From: Pseudomonas xantholysinigenes
Lineage (GTDB): Bacteria > Pseudomonadota > Gammaproteobacteria > Pseudomonadales > Pseudomonadaceae
Direction: 5' to 3'
Assembly (NCBI RefSeq): GCF_014268885.2
Contig: NZ_CP077095.1
Location: forward strand, 3,751,001 to 3,815,000
Length of the DNA: 64,000 bases
Shown here piece by piece: positions 1 to 9,377 of this stretch (the first letter of the stretch is position 1; every line of letters starts with the position of its first letter). Both the position numbers and the translations under genes were made by a program. The notes beneath the pieces were generated by a model. The model had not been told where the DNA came from, searched no databases, and worked only from the letters and a program-made list of their open reading frames with translations.

Positions 1-2
1 CC

Positions 3-2078
3 AACCACCGCCTGCTGGTTACCTGGGCCGACAGCCAGTTGCCGCTGTCCAGGCTGCTCGCCGAGCTGCGCCAGATCGGCTACGCCGCCCACCCCTACCA
101 ACCCGACCAGGCTGCCGAACAACTGGCCCGGGAAAACCGCAGCGCCTTGCGTCGCCTCGGCGTGGCCGGCCTGCTGTGGTTCCAGGCGATGATGGCGACC
201 ATGGCCACCTGGCCGGAATTCAACATCGACCTGTCGCCAGAGATGCACACCATCCTGCGCTGGGTCGCGCTGTTCCTGACCACACCCATCGTGTTCTACA
301 GCTGCGCGCCGTTCTTCAAGGGCGCCGCCCGCGACCTGCGCACCCGCCACCTGACCATGGACGTCTCGGTATCGCTGGCCATCGCCCTGGCCTATTGCGC
401 CGGAATCTGGACTGCGATCACCGGTCACGGCGAACTGTACTTCGACACCGTGGGCATGTTCGCCCTGTTCCTGCTCACCGGGCGCTACCTTGAACGCCGC
501 GCCCGCGAACGCACCGCTACCGCCACCGCGCAACTGGTCAATCTGCTGCCGGCCTCGTGCCTGCGCCTGGATGCCAACGGCCAGGCCGAGCGCATCCTGT
601 TGGGCGAGCTGCAACGCGGCGACCGCGTGCAGGTGCTGCCCGGCGCGGTGGTCCCCGCCGACGGACGCATCGTCGAAGGCCGCTCCAGCGTCGACGAATC
701 GCTGCTGACCGGCGAGTACCTGCCCCTGCCACGAGGCGCTGGCGACCGGGTCACCGGCGGCACCCTCAACATCGAGAGCACGCTCACGGTCGAGGTGCAA
801 GCCCTGGGCCAGGAGTCGCGCCTGTCGGCGATCGTCCGCCTGCTCGAACGCGCCCAGTCGGAGAAACCACGCCTGGCCGAAATCGCCGACCGCGCCTCGC
901 AGTGGTTCCTGCTGTTCACCCTGGTGGCGGCGCTGGTCATTGGCCTGGTCTGGTGGCAACTCGATGCGCCCCGGGCGTTCTGGATCGTCCTCGCCATGCT
1001 GGTCGCCACCTGCCCCTGCGCCCTGTCGCTGGCGACCCCGACCGCCCTCACCGCTGCCACCGGCACGCTGCACAAACTCGGCCTGTTGGTAACCCGCGGT
1101 CATGTACTGGAGGGCCTGAACCAGATCGACACGGTAATCTTCGACAAGACCGGTACCCTCACCGAAGGCCGCCTGACACTGCGCAGCATCCGCCCGCTGG
1201 GGCGCCTGGACAGCGACAGCTGCCTGGCCCTGGCCGCCGCCCTCGAGAACCGCTCCGAACACCCCATCGCCCGCGCCTTTGGCCGCGCCGCCCAGCCGGC
1301 CGACGCGGTCAGCAGCGTGCCCGGGCTGGGTCTTGAAGGCGAACTGCAGGGCCAGCGCCTGCGCATAGGCCAAGCCTCCTTCGTCTGCGCCCTGAGCGGC
1401 AGCGAAGTGCCTGCCGTGCCTGCACCGCGCGGCCAATGGCTGCTGCTGGGTGATCGCCAGGGGCCGCTGGCCTGGTTCGGCCTCGACGACCGCCTGCGCG
1501 AGGACGCCCCCGGCCTGGTGGCAGCCTGCAAGGCGCGCGGCTGGCAGCCCCTGCTGCTGTCCGGCGACAGCTCGCCGATGGTCGCCGAGGTGGCCGCGCA
1601 GCTGGGCATCGACCAGGCTGTCGGCGGCCTGCGCCCGGACGACAAGCTCGAACGCCTGAAAGCCCTGCAGGCCAAGGGGCATCGAGTATTGATGGTCGGC
1701 GACGGGGTCAACGACGTGCCGGTACTGGCCGCCGCCGACATCAGCATCGCCATGGGCGGCGCCACCGACCTGGCCAAGACCAGCGCCGACGCCGTGCTGC
1801 TGTCCAACCGCCTGCAGGCGCTGGGGCAGGCCTTCGACCTGGCCCGCCGCACCCGGCGCAACATTGTCGAGAACCTGCTCTGGGCGACCTTGTACAATGG
1901 CCTCATGTTGCCGTTCGCCGCGCTTGGCTGGATAACCCCGGTGTGGGCGGCGATCGGCATGTCGGTCAGCTCGCTGATCGTGGTGCTCAACGCCCTGCGC
2001 CTGACCCGCCTGCCCCGCGCCAGCGCCGAGGCAACGCCGGCACATGAAAGGAAAGCGCTATGCCCGCCCTCTACGTGA
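3..2078 (+). CDS. ccoI: Copper-transporting P-type ATPase CcoI (5' partial)
   Basis: Inner-membrane P1B-type ATPase that moves copper for assembly of the cbb3-type cytochrome c oxidase. The frame is already open at base 3, so the start and the N-terminal metal-binding domain lie left of the window; the TTG at 39 is just an internal codon. Visible landmarks are the membrane CPC site (1011-1019), the phosphorylation motif DKTGT (1143-1157), the HP motif (1260-1265) and the hinge motif GDGVND (1698-1715), followed by the last two membrane helices. The stop lies 19 bases inside ccoS, which implies translational coupling. Choosing CcoI over a CopA-type detoxification pump rests on ccoS and on the oxygen-response genes that follow. 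Confidence 0.93.
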   Translation, partial: NHRLLVTWADSQLPLSRLLAELRQIGYAAHPYQPDQAAEQLARENRSALRRLGVAGLLWFQAMMATMATWPEFNIDLSPEMHTILRWVALFLTTPIVFYSCAPFFKGAARDLRTRHLTMDVSVSLAIALAYCAGIWTAITGHGELYFDTVGMFALFLLTGRYLERRARERTATATAQLVNLLPASCLRLDANGQAERILLGELQRGDRVQVLPGAVVPADGRIVEGRSSVDESLLTGEYLPLPRGAGDRVTGGTLNIESTLTVEVQALGQESRLSAIVRLLERAQSEKPRLAEIADRASQWFLLFTLVAALVIGLVWWQLDAPRAFWIVLAMLVATCPCALSLATPTALTAATGTLHKLGLLVTRGHVLEGLNQIDTVIFDKTGTLTEGRLTLRSIRPLGRLDSDSCLALAAALENRSEHPIARAFGRAAQPADAVSSVPGLGLEGELQGQRLRIGQASFVCALSGSEVPAVPAPRGQWLLLGDRQGPLAWFGLDDRLREDAPGLVAACKARGWQPLLLSGDSSPMVAEVAAQLGIDQAVGGLRPDDKLERLKALQAKGHRVLMVGDGVNDVPVLAAADISIAMGGATDLAKTSADAVLLSNRLQALGQAFDLARRTRRNIVENLLWATLYNGLMLPFAALGWITPVWAAIGMSVSSLIVVLNALRLTRLPRASAEATPAHERKALCPPST

Positions 2079-2272
2079 TGATCCCCGCCGCCCTGCTGTT
2101 GGTTGGCGTTGCCGTGTACATCTTCTTCTGGGCGGTGGACAGCGGCCAGTACGACGACCTCGAAGGCCCGGCCCACAGCATCCTGTTCGACGATCAGGAC
2201 CCTCGCCACCAGGCTGCGGTGAAGCACGACGAAACCAAGCCCGACGACCAGGACCCGACCCCGCGTGCCTGA
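2060..2272 (+). CDS. ccoS: cbb3-type cytochrome oxidase assembly protein CcoS
   Basis: A 70-residue single-pass membrane protein needed for cofactor insertion into cbb3 oxidase in the organisms where it has been studied. It has a hydrophobic helix at about residues 6-27 with the family's FFWAVDSGQYDDLEGPA block straight after, then a charged tail rich in Asp and Lys. The ATG at 2060 lies inside the end of ccoI and is preceded by GAAAG. Its stop overlaps the next gene by 8 bases, so ccoI, ccoS and the downstream membrane protein form one tightly packed operon. Confidence 0.93.
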   Translation: MPALYVMIPAALLLVGVAVYIFFWAVDSGQYDDLEGPAHSILFDDQDPRHQAAVKHDETKPDDQDPTPRA

Positions 2273-2948
2273 ACTGATCCCCCTGCTCGGCTCGGCCCTG
2301 GTCCTTGGCCTGCTCGGCGGCGGTCACTGCCTGGGCATGTGCGGCGGCCTGATGGGCGCGCTCACCCTGGCCATTCCTCCCGAGCAACGCGGCAGGCGGC
2401 TACGCCTGCTGCTGACCTACAACCTGGGACGCATCCTCAGCTATGCCGCCGCCGGATTGCTGCTGGGCCTGGCCGGCGTGGCCGTGGCCAGCAGCCCGCT
2501 GGCCACCGGGCTGCGGGTACTGGCGGCGCTGCTGTTGATCGCCATGGGCCTGTACCTGGCTGGCTGGTGGAGCGGCCTGACTCGTATCGAAGCGCTCGGG
2601 CGCGGGCTCTGGCGCCATGTGCAGCCGCTGGCCACGCGCCTGCTGCCGGTCTCCAGCCTGCCCCGCGCCCTGCTGCTTGGCGCGCTGTGGGGCTGGCTGC
2701 CCTGCGGGCTGGTGTACAGCACCTTGCTGTGGTCGGCCAGCCAGGGCGATGCGCTGCACAGCGCCGCGCTGATGCTGGCGTTTGGCCTGGGCACCTGGCC
2801 GGTACTGCTGGCCACCGGGCTGGCCGCCGAGCGCGTCGGCGGCCTGTTGCGCAATCGCGGGGTACGCATGGCCGGGGGCGTACTGGTGATCCTGTTCGGC
2901 CTGTGGACCTTGCCCGGGCCACACCAGCACTGGCTCATGGGGCACTGA
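2265..2948 (+). CDS. TauE/SafE-like (DsbD_2-type) membrane protein of the cco cluster
   Basis: A 227-residue polytopic membrane protein with about six hydrophobic segments. The N-terminal motif GGGHCLGMCGGLMGAL, with two cysteines, and a later WLPCGLVYS are typical of the sulfite exporter TauE/SafE (DsbD_2-like) family that often closes ccoNOQP-ccoGHIS clusters in Pseudomonas. The frame starts at a GTG (2265) that overlaps the ccoS stop. Its position suggests a role in metal handling or redox maturation of the cbb3 oxidase, but the sequence does not show the substrate, and sulfite export is only the family label. Confidence 0.85.
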   Translation: MPELIPLLGSALVLGLLGGGHCLGMCGGLMGALTLAIPPEQRGRRLRLLLTYNLGRILSYAAAGLLLGLAGVAVASSPLATGLRVLAALLLIAMGLYLAGWWSGLTRIEALGRGLWRHVQPLATRLLPVSSLPRALLLGALWGWLPCGLVYSTLLWSASQGDALHSAALMLAFGLGTWPVLLATGLAAERVGGLLRNRGVRMAGGVLVILFGLWTLPGPHQHWLMGH

Positions 2949-2970
2949 GGGGTCGCTGTGCGGTCCTTTT

Positions 2971-2994
2971 GCGGGTAAACCCGCTCCCACAGGG
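2971..2994. repeat. Single REP element
   Basis: One REP unit (GCGGGTAAACCCGCTCCCAC core) between the cco cluster and hemN. The same core occurs in pairs near 15.7, 48.8, 54.7 and 55.9 kb. Confidence 0.75.
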
Positions 2995-3033
2995 ACCACG
3001 CGGCAGTGGCCCTGCTCGGCGAGCGCCGGATTC

Positions 3034-3047
3034 CTGACACAAATCAA
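3034..3047. promoter_or_regulatory. Putative Anr (Fnr-type) box upstream of hemN
   Basis: CTGAC-ACAA-ATCAA differs at one position from the Fnr/Anr consensus TTGAC-N4-ATCAA. It is centred about 70 bases upstream of the hemN start, a normal position for an activating site. HemN-type genes are known Anr targets in pseudomonads, and anr lies just downstream. Confidence 0.65.
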
Positions 3048-3109
3048 CATAGATTCCTACAGACGCCCCTAGACTCCGGACACTGCAGCTCTATCCGGGG
3101 ACTACCCAC

Positions 3110-4492
3110 ATGCTCGACGACCTACGCTGGGACGCCGACCTGATCCGTCGCTACGATCTGGCCGGGCCACGCTACACCTCCTATCCGACCGCCGTGCAAC
3201 TGCATGGCGAAGTGGGCTCGTTCGACCTGCTCCACGCCCTGCGCGAGAGCCGCCGCGCCACACGCCCGCTGTCGCTGTACGTGCACGTGCCGTTCTGCGC
3301 CAACATCTGCTACTACTGCGCCTGCAACAAGGTCATCACCAAGGACCGCGGCCGCGCCGCGCCCTACCTGCAGCGCCTGGAACAGGAAATCCAGCTGATC
3401 GCCTGCCACCTCGACCCTAAACAAGTTGTTGAACAGCTGCATTTCGGCGGCGGCACACCGACCTTCCTCAGCCATGTGGAATTGCGCCAGCTGATGGCCA
3501 CCCTGCGCCAGCACTTCAACCTGCTGGATGACGACTCCGGCGACTATGGCATCGAGATCGACCCGCGCGAAGCCGACTGGTCGACCATGGGCCTGCTCCG
3601 CGAACTGGGCTTCAACCGTGTCAGCCTCGGCGTGCAGGACCTTGACCCGGCCGTGCAGCGCGCAGTCAATCGCCTGCAAAGCCTGGAGCAGACCCGCACC
3701 CTGATCGAGGCCGCGCGCACCCTGCAGTTCCGCTCGATCAACCTCGACCTGATCTACGGCCTGCCCAAGCAGACCCCGGAAGGTTTCGCCCGCACCGTCG
3801 AGGAGGTCATCCGCCTGCAGCCCGACCGCCTGTCGGTGTTCAACTATGCCCACCTGCCCGAGCGCTTCATGCCGCAACGGCGCATCGACAGCAACGACCT
3901 GCCGGCCCCCGCCGCCAAGCTGGAAATGCTGCACGCCACCATCGACCAACTGACCGCCGCCGGCTATCGCTATATCGGCATGGACCATTTCGCCCTGCCC
4001 GACGACGAACTGGCCATCGCCCAGGAAGAAGGCACCCTGCAACGCAATTTCCAGGGCTACACCACCCATGGTCATTGCGACCTGATCGGCCTGGGCGTGT
4101 CGGCGATCAGCCAGATCGGCGATCTCTACTGCCAGAACAGCAGCGACCTCAACACCTACCAGGACACCCTCTCCACTGCCCAGCTAGCGACCCAGCGTGG
4201 CCTGCTGTGCAACCAGGATGATCGCCTGCGCCGGGCAGTCATCCAGCAACTGATCTGCCACTTCGAACTGGACTTCGAAGCCATCGAACAGGCTTTCACC
4301 ATTGATTTTCGCGGTTACTTCAACGATCTCTGGCCGCAGCTGCAGGCCATGCAGCGTGACGGCCTGATCACCCTGGATACCCAGGGTATCCGTATCCTGC
4401 CGGCCGGGCGGTTGCTGGCGCGCTCGGTGTGCATGGTCTTCGATGCCTACCTGGCGCAGCAGAATCGCCAGCGTTTCTCCAGGGTGATCTGA
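3110..4492 (+). CDS. hemN: Oxygen-independent coproporphyrinogen III oxidase HemN
   Basis: Cytoplasmic radical-SAM enzyme that oxidatively decarboxylates coproporphyrinogen III to protoporphyrinogen IX without oxygen in haem synthesis. The 460-residue length is usual for HemN. The [4Fe-4S] motif is C63-x3-C67-x2-C70 with a fourth cysteine at C72, as in true HemN proteins, and FGGGTPTFL follows in the SAM-binding region. The N-terminal YTSYPTA segment also fits HemN rather than the shorter HemW-like proteins. It stands alone between the cco cluster and anr, with an Anr-type box about 70 bases upstream, so low-oxygen induction is likely. Confidence 0.96.
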   Translation: MLDDLRWDADLIRRYDLAGPRYTSYPTAVQLHGEVGSFDLLHALRESRRATRPLSLYVHVPFCANICYYCACNKVITKDRGRAAPYLQRLEQEIQLIACHLDPKQVVEQLHFGGGTPTFLSHVELRQLMATLRQHFNLLDDDSGDYGIEIDPREADWSTMGLLRELGFNRVSLGVQDLDPAVQRAVNRLQSLEQTRTLIEAARTLQFRSINLDLIYGLPKQTPEGFARTVEEVIRLQPDRLSVFNYAHLPERFMPQRRIDSNDLPAPAAKLEMLHATIDQLTAAGYRYIGMDHFALPDDELAIAQEEGTLQRNFQGYTTHGHCDLIGLGVSAISQIGDLYCQNSSDLNTYQDTLSTAQLATQRGLLCNQDDRLRRAVIQQLICHFELDFEAIEQAFTIDFRGYFNDLWPQLQAMQRDGLITLDTQGIRILPAGRLLARSVCMVFDAYLAQQNRQRFSRVI

Positions 4493-4678
4493 ATGTATTG
4501 AGGCGTTTCACCGCATGGACAGCGGGCCTTTCGAGGCACACTATGGACAGTTGTACGGTACCGGAACCCCTTGCCGGACCGTTGCCGGCACGCACCAAAA
4601 ATGCGCACGCTGGCCTACAGCCCATGCCGCGGGTTATCCTTACGGCTTATGTGTGCTTTCCCACAAGGATCGAAAGAA

Positions 4679-5413
4679 ATGTCCGAGCCAGTAAAACTGC
4701 GCCCACACAACCAGGCCCACTGCAAGGATTGCAGCCTGGCCCCCCTGTGCCTGCCCCTGTCCCTCAACCTCGAGGACATGGACGCACTGGATGAAATCGT
4801 CAAACGCGGCCGCCCGCTGAAGAAAGGCGAGTTCCTGTTCCGCCAGGGTGACAATTTCGGCTCGGTCTACGCGGTTCGCTCCGGCGCCCTGAAAACCTTC
4901 AGCCTGAGCGACAGCGGCGAAGAGCAGATCACCGGTTTCCACCTGCCCAGCGAACTGGTCGGCCTGTCCGGCATGGACACCGAGGCCTACCCGGTCTCGG
5001 CCCAGGCCCAGGAAACCACCTCGGTGTGCGAGATCCCGTTCGAACGCCTCGACGAGCTGTCGGTGCAACTGCCACAACTGCGTCGCCAACTGATGCGGGT
5101 GATGAGCCGTGAAATCCGCGATGACCAGCAAATGATGCTGCTGCTGTCGAAGAAAACCGCCGACGAGCGCATCGCCACCTTCCTGGTCAACCTGTCCGCG
5201 CGCTTCCGCGCCCGCGGTTACTCGGCCAACCAGTTCCGCCTGAGCATGTCGCGCAACGAAATCGGCAACTACCTGGGCCTGGCCGTGGAAACCGTGTCCC
5301 GCGTGTTCACCCGCTTCCAGCAGAACGGCCTGCTCAAGGCTGAGGGCAAGGAAGTGCATATCCTCGACCCGATCCAGCTGTGCGCGCTGGCCGGTGGTGC
5401 GCTCGAGGCCTGA
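4679..5413 (+). CDS. anr: Anaerobic regulator Anr (Crp/Fnr family)
   Basis: Cytoplasmic Fe-S oxygen sensor that activates low-oxygen genes. The ATG at 4679 gives 244 residues, the usual Anr length; longer frames upstream lack Fnr similarity. Cysteines 15, 18, 24 and 117 match the four cluster ligands of Fnr. A cyclic-nucleotide-binding-like fold spans roughly residues 30-145, and the C-terminal helix-turn-helix carries ETVSR (204-208), the recognition helix for TTGAT half-sites. It follows hemN on the same strand after about 190 bases and is not obviously in the same operon. The cco genes and hemN beside it are classic targets. Confidence 0.96.
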   Translation: MSEPVKLRPHNQAHCKDCSLAPLCLPLSLNLEDMDALDEIVKRGRPLKKGEFLFRQGDNFGSVYAVRSGALKTFSLSDSGEEQITGFHLPSELVGLSGMDTEAYPVSAQAQETTSVCEIPFERLDELSVQLPQLRRQLMRVMSREIRDDQQMMLLLSKKTADERIATFLVNLSARFRARGYSANQFRLSMSRNEIGNYLGLAVETVSRVFTRFQQNGLLKAEGKEVHILDPIQLCALAGGALEA

Positions 5414-5467
5414 TCGTGGCGTGAACAGGGTATACTGGCGCCTTGGTTTTTCCAGGATACCCGCCCC

Positions 5468-6016
5468 ATGCACAGCGACACCTTCGACCTCAAAGCCCTG
5501 ATCCGCCCGGTAGTGGACTTCCCCAAGCCGGGCGTGATCTTTCGCGATATCACCCCGCTGTTCCAGTCGCCGCGCGGGCTGCGCTATGTCGCCGACCAGT
5601 TCATCGAGCGCTATGTCGAGGCCGAGTTCAGCCACATCGGCGCCATGGATGCACGGGGCTTCCTGATCGGCTCGATCATCGCCCACCAGTTGAACAAGCC
5701 ACTGATCCTGTTCCGCAAGCAAGGCAAACTGCCGGCCGACGTCCTGAGCGAGGGTTACCAGACCGAATATGGCGAAGCCTTCCTGGAAGTGCACGCCGAC
5801 AGCCTTTGCGAGGGGGATTCGGTGCTGATCTTCGATGACCTGATCGCCACCGGCGGCACCCTGCTGGCCGCGGCCAACCTGGTACGCCGCACCGGCGCCC
5901 AGGTGTTCGAGGCGGCGGCGATCATCGACCTGCCAGAGCTGGAAGGTTCGCGTCGCCTGCAAGCGGCCGGGGTACCGACCTTCTGCCTGACCGAGTTTTC
6001 CCTCAGCGAATATTAA
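5468..6016 (+). CDS. apt: Adenine phosphoribosyltransferase
   Basis: Cytoplasmic purine-salvage enzyme that joins adenine and PRPP to give AMP and pyrophosphate. The 182-residue protein has the family start [14 protein letters not shown] and the PRPP-binding loop [11 protein letters not shown] at residues 121-131. It starts at an ATG 54 bases after anr. It is followed by a long palindromic repeat shared with the convergent recR end, which probably ends both transcripts. It is not linked to the purine catabolic block 18 kb away. Confidence 0.96.
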   Translation: MHSDTFDLKALIRPVVDFPKPGVIFRDITPLFQSPRGLRYVADQFIERYVEAEFSHIGAMDARGFLIGSIIAHQLNKPLILFRKQGKLPADVLSEGYQTEYGEAFLEVHADSLCEGDSVLIFDDLIATGGTLLAAANLVRRTGAQVFEAAAIIDLPELEGSRRLQAAGVPTFCLTEFSLSEY

Positions 6017-6019
6017 AAG

Positions 6020-6115
6020 CAGCGGCAAGCTGCAAGCCTCAAGCTGCAAGTAAAAGCAGATCAGCGCATAACCGCTTTTACTTGTCGCTTGCAGCTTGCA
6101 ACTCGAAGCTTCAAA
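6020..6115. repeat. Palindromic AAGCTTGCAGCTTG-type intergenic repeat, copy 1
   Basis: About 95 bases of nested inverted repeats built from GCAAGCTGCAAGC and its complement, between the convergent apt and recR genes. The far end overlaps the recR stop by a few bases. Two related copies lie at 37598-37724 and 49838-49926. It could fold into a long hairpin and act as a bidirectional terminator. Confidence 0.7.
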
Positions 6116-6713
6116 GCGAAATCGGCCTGCGCCCCGCGAAAGCATGGGCCAGCGTGCCGCCATCCACCAGCTCCAACTCCCCGCCCAGGGGCACGCCATG
6201 GGCAATACGCGTAGCGGCCAGCCCCTTCTCGGCCAGCAGCTGGGCGATGTAGTGGGCAGTTGCCTCCCCTTCCACCGTCGGGTTGGTCGCCAGAATCACC
6301 TCACTGAAGCTGCCCTGCTCCTCGATCCGCGCCATCAACTGCGGAATACCAATGGCCTCCGGCCCCAGGCCATCGAGCGGCGACAAGTGCCCCTTGAGCA
6401 CGAAATAGCGCCCGCGGTAACCCGTCTGCTCCACCGCATAGACATCCATCGGCCCTTCGACCACGCACAACTGCGTGTCGTCACGGCGCGGATCGGCGCA
6501 CTGCGGGCACAGTTCCTGCTCGGTCAGGGTACGGCATTGGCGGCAGTGGCCGACGCCTTCCATGGCCTGGCTCAGGGCCTGGGCCAGGCGCGTGCCGCCG
6601 CTGCGGTCGCGCTCGAGCAACTGCAGGGCCATGCGCTGGGCGGTTTTCTGGCCGACACCGGGCAGGATGCGCAGGGCGTCGATCAGTTGGCGGATCAGGG
6701 GGCTGAAGCTCAT
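6111..6713 (-). CDS. recR: Recombination protein RecR
   Basis: Cytoplasmic recombination mediator that works with RecF and RecO to load RecA at gaps. The 200-residue protein has an N-terminal helix-hairpin-helix ([13 protein letters not shown], residues 17-29), a zinc finger with cysteines 57, 60, 69 and 72, and a Toprim domain (about residues 80-175). It is the last gene of the dnaX-ybaB-recR run, a gene order conserved in many proteobacteria. A hairpin in the 88-base gap behind ybaB may reduce its expression relative to the upstream genes. Confidence 0.96.
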   Translation of the reverse strand: MSFSPLIRQLIDALRILPGVGQKTAQRMALQLLERDRSGGTRLAQALSQAMEGVGHCRQCRTLTEQELCPQCADPRRDDTQLCVVEGPMDVYAVEQTGYRGRYFVLKGHLSPLDGLGPEAIGIPQLMARIEEQGSFSEVILATNPTVEGEATAHYIAQLLAEKGLAATRIAHGVPLGGELELVDGGTLAHAFAGRRPISL

Positions 6714-6751
6714 GTGTGCGGGCCTGCCAATTCAGGAATCAGAATGAACAA

Positions 6752-6781
6752 GGGAGCAACGACCGCTGGGCCGTTGCTCCC
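6752..6781 (-). terminator. Hairpin between ybaB and recR
   Basis: GGGAGCAACG and CGTTGCTCCC form a 10-bp stem with a 10-base loop between ybaB and recR. There is no long T-run, so it may be a weak terminator or an mRNA-processing signal inside the operon. Confidence 0.5.
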
Positions 6782-6801
6782 CCTGTAACGCCAATGGCCG
6801 A

Positions 6802-7137
6802 TCAGAACGGCATCTTGAAACCAGGTGGCAGCTGCATGCCGGCGGTCATGCTGCCCATCTTGTCTTGGCTGTTTTGCTCGATCTTGCGCACGGCATCGTT
6901 CAGCGCGGCGGCGATCAGGTCTTCGAGCACTTCCTTGTCGTCTTCTTCGGTCGACATCAGGCTCTGGTCGATGCTGACGCGCTTGACGTCGTGGCGACCG
7001 GTCATCACCACGCTGACCAGGCCGCCGCCGGACTGGCCGGTGACTTCCGCATTGGCCAGTTCTTCCTGCATCTTCTGCATTTTTTCCTGCATCTGCTGGG
7101 CCTGCTTCATCAGGCCGGCCATGCCACCTTTCATCAT
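6802..7137 (-). CDS. ybaB: YbaB/EbfC family nucleoid-associated protein
   Basis: A 111-residue DNA-binding protein of the YbaB/EbfC family, which forms tweezer-like dimers. The ATG at 7137 was chosen because [20 protein letters not shown] is the typical family N-terminus; the frame is open further upstream but that part has no family character. A methionine- and glutamine-rich helix (about residues 5-30) precedes the small mixed domain. It lies 62 bases after dnaX and before recR, the usual order, so co-transcription is likely. Confidence 0.94.
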   Translation of the reverse strand: MMKGGMAGLMKQAQQMQEKMQKMQEELANAEVTGQSGGGLVSVVMTGRHDVKRVSIDQSLMSTEEDDKEVLEDLIAAALNDAVRKIEQNSQDKMGSMTAGMQLPPGFKMPF

Positions 7138-7199
7138 GGGGTGTACCTCGATTGGGTCATGTGATGCGGCCCGCCCGTGGCCGGCCGCATGGTTATTCG

Positions 7200-9245
7200 T
7201 CATTGCCCCTGGCTGACCAGGGCGTCCACCGGCTCAATAGTATCCTGTCGCACCGTAGCACCGAACTGCCGGATCATCTGCTGGATGAGCGGATCCTGCT
7301 CGATCGACACTTCCGCGTCGCGCTGGCGGTCGGCACGCTTGCGCGCGGCGGCCTGGGCCGGGGTTTCCTGCTCGGGGCGGATCAACTCGATGTTCAGGTT
7401 GATGCTACGCCCCAGCAGTTGGTTGAGTGCGTCGTTCAGGCGCCGTTGCTGGGTGGCGTTGAACAGCGCGCCCTGCCCCGGGTCCAGATGCAGCAGCCAG
7501 GCGTCGCCCTCGGCGGCGATCAGGGTGCAGTTGGCGGCGATGTTGCCTGTCATACCCGAGACAGGCAACTGTGGGAATAATTCCAGCCATTGCAAGGCCA
7601 AGCCGGTCGCCGGTTGGGCGGCGGGCAAGGGCTCGGGAACCTTGGCGGGCACTTCTTCCTGAACGTGCTCGGCGAGTTCATCCAGGTAGCTGAAACCGGC
7701 CGGATCGCTGTCCGGGGAGTAATAGTCCTCGTCACTCGGCGGCTCATCGTCACGCTCCATGCCTGCCGGGCTATAGGCGGACGGGTCGAACGGCGGCACC
7801 TCATCATCCGGCTGGAAGCTGGACGGCTCGGCGACTGGTGGCGGCGCTGGCGGATTAGGCTCGGGCTGCGGCTCAACGGCAACGGGCGCAGGCGCGGCGA
7901 CAGGCTCTTCCCACGGCAAGTCGACGACTTCCTCGACCGCCACTGGCTCAGGCGGCTCAGGCGCCGTTGGCTCAGCCGGCACGGGTGCCTGCACCACTGG
8001 CGCGGGAGCCGGTTCGGCAAGCTGGGGCGGCGCGGGCGCGACAATGGGCTCCACAGGCGGCGCAACGACAGCGGCTGTCGCGACCACCGGTGTGGCTGGA
8101 TCAGCTGTGGCCTGGCTGATCCCCACTGGCTTTAGTATCGGCTTCGGCGCATCGTCGGCATCGGCCGGGCGGAACGCCAGCATCCGCAGCAGGACCATTT
8201 CGAAGCCACCACGCGGGTCCGGCGCCAGCGGCAAGTCGCGCCGACCAATCAGGCCCATCTGGTAGTAGAACTGCACATCCTCGGCCGGCAAGGCCTGGGC
8301 CAGCGCCAGCACTCGGTCGCGGTCGCCCTGGCCATTGTCGACCGCCTCCGGCAGCGCCTGGGCGATCGCCACCCGGTGCAGCACATTGAGCATTTCCGAA
8401 AGCACGCCACTCCAGTCCGGACCTTGCTCGGCCAAGTCACGCACCGCCTCCAGCAACGCCCGGGCATCACCCTCGAGCAGTGCCTGGAGCACGCCATACA
8501 CCTGGCCGTGGTCGAGGGTGCCGAGCATTGCCCGCACATCGGCCGCCAGCACCCGGCCCTCGCCAAAGGCAATGGCCTGGTCGGTCAGGCTCATGGCGTC
8601 GCGCATCGAGCCATCGGCGGCACGGCCCAGCAGCCACAGGGCGTCCTCCTCGAACGGCACGTTCTCGGCGCCCAGTACATGGGTCAGGTGCTCGACCACA
8701 CGCTCCGGGCTCATGTTCTTCAGCGAGAACTGCAGGCAGCGCGACAGAATGGTCGCCGGCAGTTTCTGCGGGTCGGTGGTGGCGAGGATGAACTTGACGT
8801 AGGGCGGCGGCTCTTCCAGCGTCTTCAACAGGGCGTTGAACGAGTGGGTGGACAGCATGTGCACTTCGTCGATCAGGTAGACCTTGAAGCGCCCGCGGCT
8901 TGGGGCGTACTGCACGTTGTCGAGCAGTTCGCGGGTGTCCTCGACCTTGGTGCGACTGGCGGCGTCGATCTCGATCAGGTCGACGAAACGCCCCTCGTCG
9001 ATCTCCCGGCACACCGAGCAGGTGCCGCACGGCGTCGAAGTGATGCCGGTCTCGCAGTTCAGGCACTTGGCAATGATCCGCGCGATGGTGGTCTTGCCCA
9101 CGCCGCGGGTACCGGTGAACAGGTAGGCGTGGTGCAGGCGCTGGTTGTCCAGGGCGTTGATCAAAGCCTTGAGCACATGGGTCTGGCCGACCATTTCGCG
9201 GAACGAGCGCGGACGCCATTTACGTGCAAGAACCTGATAACTCAT
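7200..9245 (-). CDS. dnaX: DNA polymerase III subunits gamma/tau
   Basis: Clamp-loader ATPase subunit of the replicative polymerase, 681 residues. The start is the ATG at 9245, giving [15 protein letters not shown], the family N-terminus. The Walker A motif GTRGVGKTT spans residues 45-53, zinc ligands include C64, C73, C76 and C79, and a DEVHMLS Walker B-type motif follows. A long proline-, alanine- and valine-rich linker in the middle separates the ATPase/collar part from the C-terminal tau domain that contacts polymerase and helicase. I did not resolve whether an internal frameshift makes a shorter gamma form. It heads dnaX-ybaB-recR. Confidence 0.96.
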   Translation of the reverse strand: MSYQVLARKWRPRSFREMVGQTHVLKALINALDNQRLHHAYLFTGTRGVGKTTIARIIAKCLNCETGITSTPCGTCSVCREIDEGRFVDLIEIDAASRTKVEDTRELLDNVQYAPSRGRFKVYLIDEVHMLSTHSFNALLKTLEEPPPYVKFILATTDPQKLPATILSRCLQFSLKNMSPERVVEHLTHVLGAENVPFEEDALWLLGRAADGSMRDAMSLTDQAIAFGEGRVLAADVRAMLGTLDHGQVYGVLQALLEGDARALLEAVRDLAEQGPDWSGVLSEMLNVLHRVAIAQALPEAVDNGQGDRDRVLALAQALPAEDVQFYYQMGLIGRRDLPLAPDPRGGFEMVLLRMLAFRPADADDAPKPILKPVGISQATADPATPVVATAAVVAPPVEPIVAPAPPQLAEPAPAPVVQAPVPAEPTAPEPPEPVAVEEVVDLPWEEPVAAPAPVAVEPQPEPNPPAPPPVAEPSSFQPDDEVPPFDPSAYSPAGMERDDEPPSDEDYYSPDSDPAGFSYLDELAEHVQEEVPAKVPEPLPAAQPATGLALQWLELFPQLPVSGMTGNIAANCTLIAAEGDAWLLHLDPGQGALFNATQQRRLNDALNQLLGRSINLNIELIRPEQETPAQAAARKRADRQRDAEVSIEQDPLIQQMIRQFGATVRQDTIEPVDALVSQGQ

Positions 9246-9377
9246 CAAAAAACCATCGTGACCGGAGCGGGCGGAAAGAGCGCTAATGCTAGCGGAGCGG
9301 GGCCGAAATTGCACCCTGCGGTTCTCGTCTAAGCTCAAGCAAGGGCACACGGCCAGACAAGTCAGGGAGGATCATAC

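Noticed and set aside
4640..6205. Open frame of about 521 codons opposite anr and apt
   Set aside because: Spans two genuine genes and their gap; no motif.
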